DNA of 64,000 nucleotides from Shimia sp. (GTDB taxonomy: Bacteria > Pseudomonadota > Alphaproteobacteria > Rhodobacterales > Rhodobacteraceae), in assembly GCF_022448905.1 (NCBI RefSeq), contig NZ_JAKVCW010000002.1, positions 1 to 64,000 on the forward strand. The letters run 5' to 3'. The notes under the pieces are model-generated. The model was given only the letters and a program-made list of their open reading frames with translations. It was not told the origin of the DNA and searched no databases. Below, one piece after another: positions 39,175 through 47,972 of the stretch. Numbering within the stretch: the stretch's first letter is position 1; each line of letters opens with the position of its first letter. The position numbers were made by a program, and so were the translations under genes.

Positions 39175-39753
39175 TCACGTGATGTCCGTGCCGGTGTTGA
39201 TCACCACATAAAGCCCAATCGCAATCATCACATAAGGCGCCAGCCACTCCAGCCGCTCAATGCGGGACACTTTGGCTGGTGCCATCGCAGCCAAGGCCGC
39301 GCCCCCAAAGGCCAACCCAACCGCAGAAGTCCCTGCCCCAAGCAGGATCGGCAGCGTGTAACTTGGCCCGGAGTCTGCCAGCAACGGCGTAAACACCGCA
39401 AAGCTGTCAAAAGACACGCTCAAAAACAGCGCGACAATCGCGAGTACGTGCGACTTAGACACCTGCTCTGCAGCCGAACTCTCTTTGCCCAAGAACCGCG
39501 CGACCAACGCATAGACGCCCAACCCAATGGGAATAAATCCAAGGTAGCCCACCTGATGCGGCAAACCGGTTTCGAGCCCGGCAGATACAAACACAGCCGC
39601 CGCCAGCATGATACCCTGCGCGATCAGATAGCCACTGACCGTGCGCAGTTGTCCCACGGTCAGGATCAAGCCAACCATGATCGCCAGGTTGTCCAGATTG
39701 GTGGCCAAATGCGCCGTCACTGCTGACAGCGCAATGCCAAACTCATCTATCAT
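39175..39753 (-). CDS. CadD-like (LysE superfamily) membrane transporter
   Basis: Protein of 192 residues with five or six membrane helices. The segment TNLDNLAIMVGL near the N-terminus and the repeat-like SFDSFAVFTPLLAD in the second half match the cadmium-resistance transporter family, whose members export cadmium or other cations. Its start overlaps the lpxB stop as ATGA, so it is the last gene of the envelope operon; a metal or small-molecule exporter there is unusual. It converges with mnmA. The substrate is unproven. Confidence 0.75.
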   Translation of the reverse strand: MIDEFGIALSAVTAHLATNLDNLAIMVGLILTVGQLRTVSGYLIAQGIMLAAAVFVSAGLETGLPHQVGYLGFIPIGLGVYALVARFLGKESSAAEQVSKSHVLAIVALFLSVSFDSFAVFTPLLADSGPSYTLPILLGAGTSAVGLAFGGAALAAMAPAKVSRIERLEWLAPYVMIAIGLYVVINTGTDIT

Positions 39754-40907
39754 TTTTTTAGCCCGTCCAGCACAGCCCGCGCCGCACGCACACCAGGGAA
39801 CTCCTGCCCCCGCCCCAGTCGCTCCATGGTCAGTGACATTGCCTCACGCTGCTCCGTCGCATCTTCCAAAACCCGCAGAAGGGCTGGCGCAATCTCTTCA
39901 GCTTGAAACGCGGGGCCCAAGAACTCCGGAACGGTCCGGCTTTCCGCCACCAGATTGGCCAACGTCACCGTATCAATCAGCGCCATGCGGCTCATGATCT
40001 GCCAACTGATCCAGTTCATGTCATAGCCAATGACCATGGGCGTGTCGCTGGCCGCCAACTCTAGCGACACCGTGCCAGAGGCGGCCAAAGCCACATCCGC
40101 CGCCTTAAACGCCGCGCGTTTTTCCGCCTGCGCTGTGTCAGCATCCATCTCATTGGGGTCCAGCACAATGGGCGCGACTTTCCAGTCCGCCACCAGCTCT
40201 TTCACAAGATCCGCCACAGGCGCAGCCGCCGGGACGACCACCTTCAGGTCCGGCTTCTGGCGCAGCAACCGCGCAACCACCTCGCCAAACGTCGGCGTCA
40301 GCCGACCAACTTCGCCCCGCCGCGAACCCGGCAAAGCCAACAACAAAGGCGCATCACCTATGCCATGTCTCTGGCGGAAATCCGCAACCTCGGCCTCACT
40401 TGCCACAGGTTCCGTCACCACCGGGTGCCCAACAAAATCACACCGCAGGCCAACGGCCTCCATGTAAGGCGGCTCAAACGGCAACAGCGCCAGAACATGA
40501 TCCACATGCTTGGCCATTTTCTCAGCCCGCTTGGGCCGCCACGCCCAAACCGACGGGGCCACATAATGCACACAGCGAAGGTCACTCTTGGCCTTCACTT
40601 CCCGCGCCACGCGCAGGCAAAAATCCGGGCTGTCAATGGTGACCATCACATCCGGCTGCCAGTCCAACGCCGCCTCCGCCGTCTGATGCATGCGTTTCAC
40701 CAAATGACGATATTTGGGCAGCACCTCGGCAATGCCCATCACGCTCAACTCATCCATCGGAAACAGGCTCTCAAGCCCCTGCGCAGCCATCAGCGGCCCG
40801 CCTACTCCGGCGAACTCTACGTCCGGCACCAATTGGCGCAGCCCTTGCATAAGCGCCCCGCCAAGTCGGTCGCCCGACAACTCGCCTGCGACCAGAAACA
40901 CCTTCAT
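39750..40907 (-). CDS. lpxB: Lipid-A-disaccharide synthase
   Basis: Joins UDP-diacylglucosamine and lipid X to form the lipid A disaccharide; a peripheral inner-membrane glycosyltransferase (GT19) of 385 residues. Typical features are the start VFLVAGELSGDRLGG, the segment YVAPSVWAWRPKRAEKMAKHVD, LPGSRRGEV and the sugar-nucleotide region ASGTVSLELA. The start codon overlaps the lpxI stop (TGATG). It lies within the fabZ-lpxA-lpxI-lpxB cluster. Confidence 0.97.
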   Translation of the reverse strand: MKVFLVAGELSGDRLGGALMQGLRQLVPDVEFAGVGGPLMAAQGLESLFPMDELSVMGIAEVLPKYRHLVKRMHQTAEAALDWQPDVMVTIDSPDFCLRVAREVKAKSDLRCVHYVAPSVWAWRPKRAEKMAKHVDHVLALLPFEPPYMEAVGLRCDFVGHPVVTEPVASEAEVADFRQRHGIGDAPLLLALPGSRRGEVGRLTPTFGEVVARLLRQKPDLKVVVPAAAPVADLVKELVADWKVAPIVLDPNEMDADTAQAEKRAAFKAADVALAASGTVSLELAASDTPMVIGYDMNWISWQIMSRMALIDTVTLANLVAESRTVPEFLGPAFQAEEIAPALLRVLEDATEQREAMSLTMERLGRGQEFPGVRAARAVLDGLKK

Positions 40908-41707
40908 CAGATCACCCGTGATAGTAGGAACAGCCCAGTCTCTTCCAGCGCAGCCAAGGTCTTGGGCCGATCGAGCACAACCACACGTGCAGCAGAGACC
41001 ACAATGCCTTCTAAGCCGGCTTTGGCCGCGGCCCGCACGGTGCCTGGCCCAATCGCCGGCATATCAACCCGCAGGTCCTGACCCCGCTTTGGCGCCTTCA
41101 AAAACACACCTTTGCCGCGTCGCAAATGGTCTGGCGTCTCCGCCACAAACCGCAACATAGCGTCCGTGCCTTGCAAAGTCTCAATACCCAACGCGAGCCC
41201 TGCCGCCACAACAGCACCCTGCCCCACGTCCAGCGGCGACAGCGCCAACAGAATATCGGCGGCGCGACTGGCATCCTGCAAAGCTTGCTCGGACGGCTCC
41301 GGGCCAGCCAGCAGACCTTCCTCCGCCGTTAGCCCCTCGAGCAGCTCATGCGCGCCCACAACTTCAAAGCCCTGTTCCTCGAACACCGCAATGATCAACC
41401 GCAAGATCGCATCATCCCCGCCTTGCAACGCAGGCAACAAGCGTGGCGCAATCGCCATCATCCCGGCGTCAAACTCCGCGGGGTTCAGCGCCGGGCGGCC
41501 CAAACCGCCCGCCATCACCAGGCGCGTCACGCCACCGGATTTCAAAGCCTCAAACAGCCCACCCATCTTCTCAAACCGATGGGTGTGGACCTCGCCGGAC
41601 ATGTCATGCGCCACGCCTTCAAACACCACGCACATCGCATCCGCGTGCGCCGCAGCCAACGCCACTGGCAAGCTGCCGCCGCCACAGAGAATAGCCAGTC
41701 GGCTCAT
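40907..41707 (-). CDS. lpxI: UDP-2,3-diacylglucosamine diphosphatase LpxI
   Basis: Hydrolyses UDP-2,3-diacylglucosamine to lipid X. It is the DUF1009-type enzyme that replaces LpxH in alphaproteobacteria; 266 residues. It begins LAILCGGGSLPVALA and contains VMAGGLGRPALN, GAHELLEGLTAEEG and the C-terminal metal-binding stretch FLKAPKRGQDLRVDMPAIG. It lies between lpxA and lpxB as usual for the group. Confidence 0.96.
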   Translation of the reverse strand: MSRLAILCGGGSLPVALAAAHADAMCVVFEGVAHDMSGEVHTHRFEKMGGLFEALKSGGVTRLVMAGGLGRPALNPAEFDAGMMAIAPRLLPALQGGDDAILRLIIAVFEEQGFEVVGAHELLEGLTAEEGLLAGPEPSEQALQDASRAADILLALSPLDVGQGAVVAAGLALGIETLQGTDAMLRFVAETPDHLRRGKGVFLKAPKRGQDLRVDMPAIGPGTVRAAAKAGLEGIVVSAARVVVLDRPKTLAALEETGLFLLSRVI

Positions 41708-41711
41708 GGAA

Positions 41712-42509
41712 TTACCTCGGTGTCAGGAAGGAACGGTCCGTGTCGCCCATGATAAAGGCCACAATCTCTTGCACATAGTCACTGTCAGTTTCTTCGCCCA
41801 AACGCTTGGCCCGCGCCTGAAACGCGCCTTCGCCCTGCGCCAGCATCTGAAACGCGGCCCGCAAAGCCGTGATGTCAGAACGAGCCACACCACGACGCTT
41901 GAGTCCAACCAGGTTCAACCCGTCCAACTCGCCGCGCGGCCCTTGCACCAACCCATAGGGGATCACGTCATTTGTCACCATGCTGACCGCGCCAATGATG
42001 GCGCCACGGCCAATACGCACCCATTGGTGAATGCCACACAGCCCGCCGATGATCACATCATCTTCAATGACACAGTGTCCGGCCACAGCAGCCGAGTTTA
42101 CCACAATCACGTTATTGCCGATCTGCGCATCATGGGCGATGTGACACCCCGCCATGAACAAACCGTCGTCCCCCACGCGTGTGATGCCGCCACCGCCTTC
42201 GGTGCCGCTGTTCATCGTGACATGCTCACGAATTCGGTTGCGCGCGCCGATGATAAGCTTGGTCTTCTCACCGCCAAATTTCAGGTCCTGTGGCACCTCG
42301 CCGATCACGGCAAAGCTGAACACCACTGTGTCCGCGCCGATTTCCGTATCGCCAGTCACCACCACGTGAGATTTCAGCTCAACGCCTTTGTGCAGCACCA
42401 CCTGCGGCCCCACCACGCAAAACGGGCCAACAACACAGCCGTCAGAAACAACCGCGCCGTCTTCAATCACCGCGGAGGCATGCACCTCTGCCTGTGCAGA
42501 AACTGCCAT
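41712..42509 (-). CDS. lpxA: UDP-N-acetylglucosamine acyltransferase
   Basis: First step of lipid A synthesis; 265 residues forming a left-handed beta-helix of hexapeptide repeats, visible as V-x-x-x-x-A-type periodicity (for example DGAVVSDGCVVGPFCVVG). The catalytic His lies in GCHIAHDAQIGNN, and the C-terminal helical domain includes LVGLKRRGV. It follows fabZ after 5 bases. Confidence 0.97.
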   Translation of the reverse strand: MAVSAQAEVHASAVIEDGAVVSDGCVVGPFCVVGPQVVLHKGVELKSHVVVTGDTEIGADTVVFSFAVIGEVPQDLKFGGEKTKLIIGARNRIREHVTMNSGTEGGGGITRVGDDGLFMAGCHIAHDAQIGNNVIVVNSAAVAGHCVIEDDVIIGGLCGIHQWVRIGRGAIIGAVSMVTNDVIPYGLVQGPRGELDGLNLVGLKRRGVARSDITALRAAFQMLAQGEGAFQARAKRLGEETDSDYVQEIVAFIMGDTDRSFLTPR

Positions 42510-42514
42510 CAGCC

Positions 42515-42979
42515 TTACTCCTTAGGCAGGTCCATCATTGCGGTGAATTCAACTTCACAAGCCACCTCACCGTCAACCGTCGCAGTGCCTGCAAATTTCC
42601 AGACCTTACCACCCGGCTTCCCGCGGGTGGTCTCTACTTTCATCTCAAGCACATCGCCGGGGACAACCATGCGGCGGAACTTACATTTGTCGATGCCCAT
42701 GAAGTAGACCAGCAGGTCTTTGTCCGCCAAATCCAGCGCCACGCCCACCATGATGGCAGAAGTCTGCGCCATGGCTTCAACAATGGTCACGCCCGGCATG
42801 ATCGGCTTTTTCGGGAAGTGGCCCTGAAAATGCGGCTCGTTCATGGTGACCATCTTAATGCCTTTGGCCGATTGATATCCGTCGATATCGACGACCTTGT
42901 CGACCAGCAGGAAAGGATAGCGATGTGGAATGAGCCGCTGGATCAATTCGATATCGGCGCTTTTGAGATCTTCAGACAT
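42515..42979 (-). CDS. fabZ: 3-hydroxyacyl-ACP dehydratase
   Basis: Hotdog-fold dehydratase of fatty acid elongation, 154 residues. Active-site His and Glu are in [34 protein letters not shown] is the conserved N-terminal motif. Its position before lpxA balances fatty acid and lipid A supply. About 120 bases separate it from the skp-like gene upstream, which may hold a secondary promoter. Confidence 0.97.
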   Translation of the reverse strand: MSEDLKSADIELIQRLIPHRYPFLLVDKVVDIDGYQSAKGIKMVTMNEPHFQGHFPKKPIMPGVTIVEAMAQTSAIMVGVALDLADKDLLVYFMGIDKCKFRRMVVPGDVLEMKVETTRGKPGGKVWKFAGTATVDGEVACEVEFTAMMDLPKE

Positions 42980-43102
42980 TTTTTGCTCCTCATGCGGCCT
43001 AAGACTTTGATCCTAGCCCTAACAACCTGTGCTCCGAGGAGCAAGCACTCGACTGCCCCCAATGGCTTAGGATTTCAGGCAAAAGCCCGCCTTCGATCGA
43101 GG

Positions 43103-43669
43103 TTACTCGTCTTCCGGCACCACATCTTTTGGGCGCCCCGCACCCAAGGTCTCGTTCAGTCTTTCAATAGCAAAAGACGTGATATCCACCGCCGGATCGC
43201 CTAGCAGAACGTCGCGTCGCTCCAGGATCACACTGGCGCCAGCATCACGCATAAGAGTTGTCAAAATCGGGCTGGCAACACGGATAAACGCTTCCTGCTC
43301 GCGCTGCCTGCGCTGCTCGATGTTGGCCGCCTTGGCATCCTGCTCCTTACGGATTTGAACGACCCGCGCATCAAACGCCTCGGCCACCGCACGAAATGCA
43401 TCCGCATCCATTTCGCCACGCTTCTCAGTAAGCGCTTTCTCTTCCGCTGTTAGTTCCGCCTGAATGCGCCTGTTTTCAGCCAAAAGGACAGATTCCTCCG
43501 CTGCCAATTCCTGCGCCACGCGCACACCAAACTGCGACTGACTGAACATCATGTCGCTGTCCACAGTCAGAACGGGTGACTGCGGCAATACCCGCTCTTG
43601 GGCAAAGGCAAACGGGGCGCTCATAAGCGCCCCGGCCAAAACTGTTATGCGAAGTGTGGTCCGCAGCAT
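43103..43669 (-). CDS. skp: OmpH/Skp-family periplasmic chaperone
   Basis: Periplasmic chaperone for outer-membrane proteins, 188 residues. A signal peptide ends near AFAQERV (residue 24). Next come the strand VLTVDSDMMFSQSQFG and a long charged coiled coil (about 55-130), which forms the tentacles in Skp. The tail is acidic (DVVPEDE). It starts 7 bases after bamA stops, so the two are co-transcribed, matching their joint role in outer-membrane assembly. Confidence 0.9.
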   Translation of the reverse strand: MLRTTLRITVLAGALMSAPFAFAQERVLPQSPVLTVDSDMMFSQSQFGVRVAQELAAEESVLLAENRRIQAELTAEEKALTEKRGEMDADAFRAVAEAFDARVVQIRKEQDAKAANIEQRRQREQEAFIRVASPILTTLMRDAGASVILERRDVLLGDPAVDITSFAIERLNETLGAGRPKDVVPEDE

Positions 43670-43675
43670 GACAGA

Positions 43676-46042
43676 TCAGAACTGCGCACTGATAGTGAAG
43701 TCAAAGCTCTGATCGACATCGAACTCTTCTTTCTGCAACGCTTTGGTGAAGTTAAAGCGCAGAGGCCCGATTGGCGTGGTCCAGAAAATCGACGCCCCAA
43801 TCACATGACGCAGGGAGAAGTCTTCGTAAAAGATTTGGCCACGGCCGCTGGTATTGTCCAATCCCCAAAGCGAGCCCACGTCGTAGAACAGACCGCCGGT
43901 GATACCGAGTTCTTCCGGCAAGCCCAGCGGGAACTCCGCTTCAAACCGCGCAGAAGCATAATATTTACCGCCAAGCGCATCATCAAACTCGTTGCCACTG
44001 GCATCAATGCCACGCTCCCGCGGCCCGATACCATAGGGCTCAAACCCCCGAATGTTGCGGTTGGTCACAATATAGCGGTCATCAATGCGGCTGTCGCCAT
44101 CCGGCGAATACAGAGCACCACCTTGCAACGTCGCCCGCAGTGTCACTTCCTCACTCCAGACTTTCGCCTCTGCCACCGCCCGTGCCGTGGTAGACACAAA
44201 GGTATAGTCCCCGCCCAGACCACCAAAGTCCTGGCCAAATTCTACGAGATACCCGCGTGTGGGATCAAGCCCGCCGCGGCGAGTATCAAAGCGATAAGTG
44301 TAGCCTACAGAGCTTTTCCAGATTTCGCCACGCGCCGCTTCGTTGTCGATGATAGAACCCGGGATCGCGTTGCCCGACGGCACTTCCATACCGGAACGCT
44401 CCAGCTTGTAACGGAGCTGCATGTTGGAATACTCGCCCAGCTCAAAACCAAGGTAAGGAGACAATTCACCAACAGTGTTGGTAAAACGCGCCTCGCTGGG
44501 CTCAAACTCTTTGTAAAAGAATCCAAACCCTGCTGTCAGGTTACGGCCCAAGAAGGCCGGCTCCGCAAAGGACAGGCTGTAGTCCTTAATATCCGAGGAC
44601 GTCGAGAACGACAGGCCAAAGCTCTGTCCACGGCCAAGGAAGTTGGCTTCATTGAACCGTACGACAAGTCCAATCCCGTCGTTGGTCGAATACGTACCAC
44701 CAAGAGCAAGCGACCCCGTAGGTTGTTCCTCAACATCCACATCCACAATCACCTGGCTTGGGGTGCTGCCCTCGCGCGCATTCACATCCGCCACAGTAAA
44801 GAAACCAAGCGCACGGATGCGCTCTGCACTTTCGCGGATTTCACGCGGATTGAACGGGTCCCCTTCCGCAATGCGGAACTGGTTCCGGATCACCTTGTCC
44901 AGGGTGGTTGTGTTGCCTTCAATATCAATACGCTCAACAAAAATCTTCGGACCTTTGCTGATGGCAAATTCCACATCCAAGGTCAGATCACGATCATTGC
45001 GCGAAATGCGTGGATCAACCCGCAGGAAGTCCTGCCCTTGCTTCAGGCCATAGCGCTCCATACGGGAAATCGAGTTCTCAACCAAGGTGGGCGAGTACAC
45101 CACACCCGGCTTCAAACGCAGCGTCTCCAAATACTCTTGCGCATCCACGCCATCAATTTCACTGGTCGCAGTGATATTGCCAAATCTGAACTGCTGGCCC
45201 TCTTCAATGTTGAAGGTCAGGAAATACCCATCGCGCTCTCGCGAAAGCTCAGCGTTCACGCCCAGTGTCCGGAAATCGACGTAGCCTCGCGACAGGTAGA
45301 AATCGCGCAACACCTGTTTGTCGAATTCGATCCGGTCGTTCACAAATGTGTCTTGCTTGAAGAACGCCCGCAGGATACCGGCCTGTTTGGTGGCCAAGAC
45401 CCGGCGCAGACGGTTGTCGCTGAAGTTGCGGTTGCCCACAAAGCCAATCCGCTCAATTTCTACAGTGCCGCCTTCAAACACTTCAAAAATCAGATCCGCA
45501 CGGTTGTCGCTTCGGCGGATGATACGGGTGTTCACACGCGCAGCCAGTCGGCCTTGCTCGGAATAGGCCTGCGTGATCCGCGCCGCATCGCGCTCGGCTA
45601 CGGTTGGGTTCAGAACGCGACGGGATTGCGATTCAACCAGTTGCTGCAGCGCTTCGTCTTTCAAGCGCTTGTTGCCCTCAAAGCTGATGCGGTTGATGGT
45701 TGGATATTCTTTGACCTTGATCACCAGCGTGCTACCGCTTGGCACAAGTTCAACTTCCTCAAACACACCACTGCCCAGCACACGCTGATATGCGGCGTTT
45801 ACCTGTCCCGCCGTCACCACCGTGCCCCGCGGAATCGCCGCATAGTTGGCCACGGCAGCAGATTCGATCCGTTGGTTTCCTTCAACCCGAATGGAGCTGA
45901 AGTTATACGTCTGTGCGAGACCAAAGGTAGGCAACGCCACCAAGACCGCAAATATTGTGAAGAAAAACGCCGTTAAGAGGCGCCGCTTCTGCACCTCTCC
46001 CCCGTCTTTGGCGATCGCCAAAGCCCTCGATTGTTTGGTCAT
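43676..46042 (-). CDS. bamA: Outer-membrane assembly factor BamA
   Basis: Central Omp85 insertase, 788 residues. It has a signal sequence with a positively charged front (about 1-44, end AQTYNF), five POTRA domains to about residue 430, and a C-terminal 16-strand barrel with the conserved VRF/Y-type lid region and the final aromatic residue Phe (SAQF). ATG 46042 has GGAG seven bases upstream; a TTG two codons earlier is less likely. It is flanked by skp and, upstream, a 48-residue membrane protein and rseP. Confidence 0.97.
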   Translation of the reverse strand: MTKQSRALAIAKDGGEVQKRRLLTAFFFTIFAVLVALPTFGLAQTYNFSSIRVEGNQRIESAAVANYAAIPRGTVVTAGQVNAAYQRVLGSGVFEEVELVPSGSTLVIKVKEYPTINRISFEGNKRLKDEALQQLVESQSRRVLNPTVAERDAARITQAYSEQGRLAARVNTRIIRRSDNRADLIFEVFEGGTVEIERIGFVGNRNFSDNRLRRVLATKQAGILRAFFKQDTFVNDRIEFDKQVLRDFYLSRGYVDFRTLGVNAELSRERDGYFLTFNIEEGQQFRFGNITATSEIDGVDAQEYLETLRLKPGVVYSPTLVENSISRMERYGLKQGQDFLRVDPRISRNDRDLTLDVEFAISKGPKIFVERIDIEGNTTTLDKVIRNQFRIAEGDPFNPREIRESAERIRALGFFTVADVNAREGSTPSQVIVDVDVEEQPTGSLALGGTYSTNDGIGLVVRFNEANFLGRGQSFGLSFSTSSDIKDYSLSFAEPAFLGRNLTAGFGFFYKEFEPSEARFTNTVGELSPYLGFELGEYSNMQLRYKLERSGMEVPSGNAIPGSIIDNEAARGEIWKSSVGYTYRFDTRRGGLDPTRGYLVEFGQDFGGLGGDYTFVSTTARAVAEAKVWSEEVTLRATLQGGALYSPDGDSRIDDRYIVTNRNIRGFEPYGIGPRERGIDASGNEFDDALGGKYYASARFEAEFPLGLPEELGITGGLFYDVGSLWGLDNTSGRGQIFYEDFSLRHVIGASIFWTTPIGPLRFNFTKALQKEEFDVDQSFDFTISAQF

Positions 46043-46220
46043 TCCCAAACTCCGCAGTACATCCCAGTTGGATTGTGACTATCGGGTCTGAGGGCTGATG
46101 TCAAAACAGCATTGGCCTTAAAACACAGAGAATCGGACTGCGTTGCATCAGCATCCCTAGCGGCTTGGCCTGTCAACACCACACAATGTAGTGCGCAGAC
46201 CTCCGCCAGTCAGATTGGCC

Positions 46221-46367
46221 TTACTGCAGACCACCGTTCAACATCATCGTGCCGATATAGGCGCCAAGTGACAACCCGGCGATGATTGCTGTCGGAAACA
46301 ACAAACGCTCCCAGTTGATGTCAATCAACAGGCCAAGCGCGCGGTATCCATCTTCGATTGTATGCAT
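46221..46367 (-). CDS. 48-residue membrane protein between rseP and bamA
   Basis: Short frame on the operon strand. The product starts MHTIEDGYRALGLLIDINWE, followed by a membrane helix (LLFPTAIIAGLSLGAYIGTMM) and ends NGGLQ. The ribosome site is weak (GGAACT). The clean soluble-then-helix layout, the location in a tightly packed operon and a remembered resemblance to small Rhodobacteraceae proteins with EDGYRALGLL argue that it is real. No function is known. Confidence 0.62.
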   Translation of the reverse strand: MHTIEDGYRALGLLIDINWERLLFPTAIIAGLSLGAYIGTMMLNGGLQ

Positions 46368-46460
46368 AGTTCCAAACCCAATTCCTACCTACCTGCTAAC
46401 CATAGCCGGAGAATTGGGCGAAAATTGGGCGCGGAGCGAACCCCACGCCCATTTTGCAGT

Positions 46461-47813
46461 TTACGGACAGAACAAGTCGTTGGTCAGACCAAACACCATC
46501 ATGCTCAGCACCAGCACCAAACCCGCCGTCATCAGGATACGTAGCACACCGTCCGCCGGAGGCTTCCCGGTCACCGCCTCATAAGCGTAGAACACAAGGT
46601 GTCCGCCATCCAGCATCGGGATCGGGAACAGGTTCAACAATCCGATCGCGGTAGAGAGTACAGCAATAAACCAAATGAAACTCTGCGCGCCTTGACTTGC
46701 CATCGCACTGGACGTTTGCGCAATACCGACTGGACCAGACAGGTTACAGCTGCTGATCGCACCTGTGATCATGTGGTACAACCCACTCACAGAGCCTTCC
46801 ATGATGCGACCAGTCTGGCGCACACCAGCCAAAAACGCTTCACCAACAGGCAATGTCTCAGTCGCGGGTTCAAAGGCCAGACCACCACCAATCCCAATAC
46901 GCCAATGGGTCACAAAGCCGCCATCTGCCTGCGGCTCGTCCACGCGGCGCGGCGTCAGGTCAAACTGATCCACCGTGCCCGCGCGATCCACTGTCAGCGC
47001 CATCGTGCGCCCTTCCCCGCCTTCCACAGCTTCTTTGAGCTGGGAGAACGCCACAATCGGTGTGCCATCAATCGCGGTGAACACATCACCAACTTCAAGA
47101 CCCGCATTGTAAGCGGCGGACCGTGGCGCCAAAGACTGAACCATCGGTGGGTACAAGAACGGCCCGGACACGTCCAGTGTTTCGCCGCCGCGCTCAACGG
47201 TATAGGTCAATACCGCCTCCTTTGGCATTGCCTTGGCAAAGGCATCAAAGGCTTCCGGATCATCAAACGATGGAATGGCTGTTCCTGCTATCGCAGTGAC
47301 TACATCGCCCTGCTGCAGCTCATAAGGTGCATCCGGCAGATCCCAGATCTCACCCACAATCAGCTTGCTGCCAATCTGGCCGTTGAACATCATCACGCCG
47401 GTGAAAATGATGATCGACAGGATGAAGTTGAACACCGGCCCCGCCAGCACCGTCGCCGCCCGCGCCCACAAGGGCGCGCCGTGCATGGTATGACGACGTT
47501 CTTCGTCGGTCATCCCTTCCATGGCTTCGCCGTCTTTGCCGCTCGCGGCATTGGCGTCGCCCTTGAACTTCACATATCCGCCCAGCGGAATCGCTGCGAT
47601 CTGCCATTTGGTGCCGCGTTTGTCATAGCGCGAATAGATCACCGGCCCAAAGCCTAGGCTGAACACATCCGCACCAATCCCGCTCCAGCGGCCGACGATG
47701 TAGTGCCCATATTCATGGATCGCGACAATGATCGACAGCGCAACAACAAACCACAGCACGGTCAACCCGCCGCCGCCAATTCCCGAAATCAGCGATGAAA
47801 TATCCAAATGCAC
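46461..47813 (-). CDS. rseP: Site-2 protease RseP
   Basis: Intramembrane zinc metalloprotease that cleaves anti-sigma factors and signal peptides; 450 residues. The zinc motif HEYGH lies at residues 33-37 in the first helix. Two PDZ-like regions occupy the middle (GLEVGDVFTAIDG among them), and the third zinc ligand is in LDGGH near residue 410. The start is GTG 47813 with GAGG close upstream. In most relatives dxr precedes it; here only a remnant is found. Confidence 0.96.
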   Translation of the reverse strand: MHLDISSLISGIGGGGLTVLWFVVALSIIVAIHEYGHYIVGRWSGIGADVFSLGFGPVIYSRYDKRGTKWQIAAIPLGGYVKFKGDANAASGKDGEAMEGMTDEERRHTMHGAPLWARAATVLAGPVFNFILSIIIFTGVMMFNGQIGSKLIVGEIWDLPDAPYELQQGDVVTAIAGTAIPSFDDPEAFDAFAKAMPKEAVLTYTVERGGETLDVSGPFLYPPMVQSLAPRSAAYNAGLEVGDVFTAIDGTPIVAFSQLKEAVEGGEGRTMALTVDRAGTVDQFDLTPRRVDEPQADGGFVTHWRIGIGGGLAFEPATETLPVGEAFLAGVRQTGRIMEGSVSGLYHMITGAISSCNLSGPVGIAQTSSAMASQGAQSFIWFIAVLSTAIGLLNLFPIPMLDGGHLVFYAYEAVTGKPPADGVLRILMTAGLVLVLSMMVFGLTNDLFCP

Positions 47814-47830
47814 GTCCTCTTTTTGGGGCG

Positions 47831-47923
47831 TTATGCCAAGTTTTGCATGACCAGTCCGGCCGCCTTTCGGGCCAGATGGTCGGTTTCTCGTACCGTATCA
47901 AGGGTCATTTCGGCATTCTTGCG
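47831..47923 (-). pseudogene. Remnant of dxr (1-deoxy-D-xylulose 5-phosphate reductoisomerase)
   Basis: The gap between cdsA and rseP, where dxr normally lies, has only 157 bases. On the operon strand an open end reads NAEMTLDTVRETDHLARKAA before a TAA stop at 47831. This fits the last part of alphaproteobacterial Dxr proteins as I remember them (NAxMTLDxV..D..AR). The upstream portion is missing and no start with a ribosome site exists. I interpret it as the 3' end left by a large deletion; chance resemblance remains possible. Confidence 0.5.
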
Positions 47924-47972
47924 GCAATGTGATGGTGAAAGCCGCAAAACCGGCCTCCCCACAAGACATCCG

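Noticed and set aside
43598-45976. A 792-codon plus-strand frame opposite bamA
   Set aside because: Third-position GC bias of bamA keeps the antisense frame open. Its product shows no recognisable domain, while bamA is complete on the other strand.
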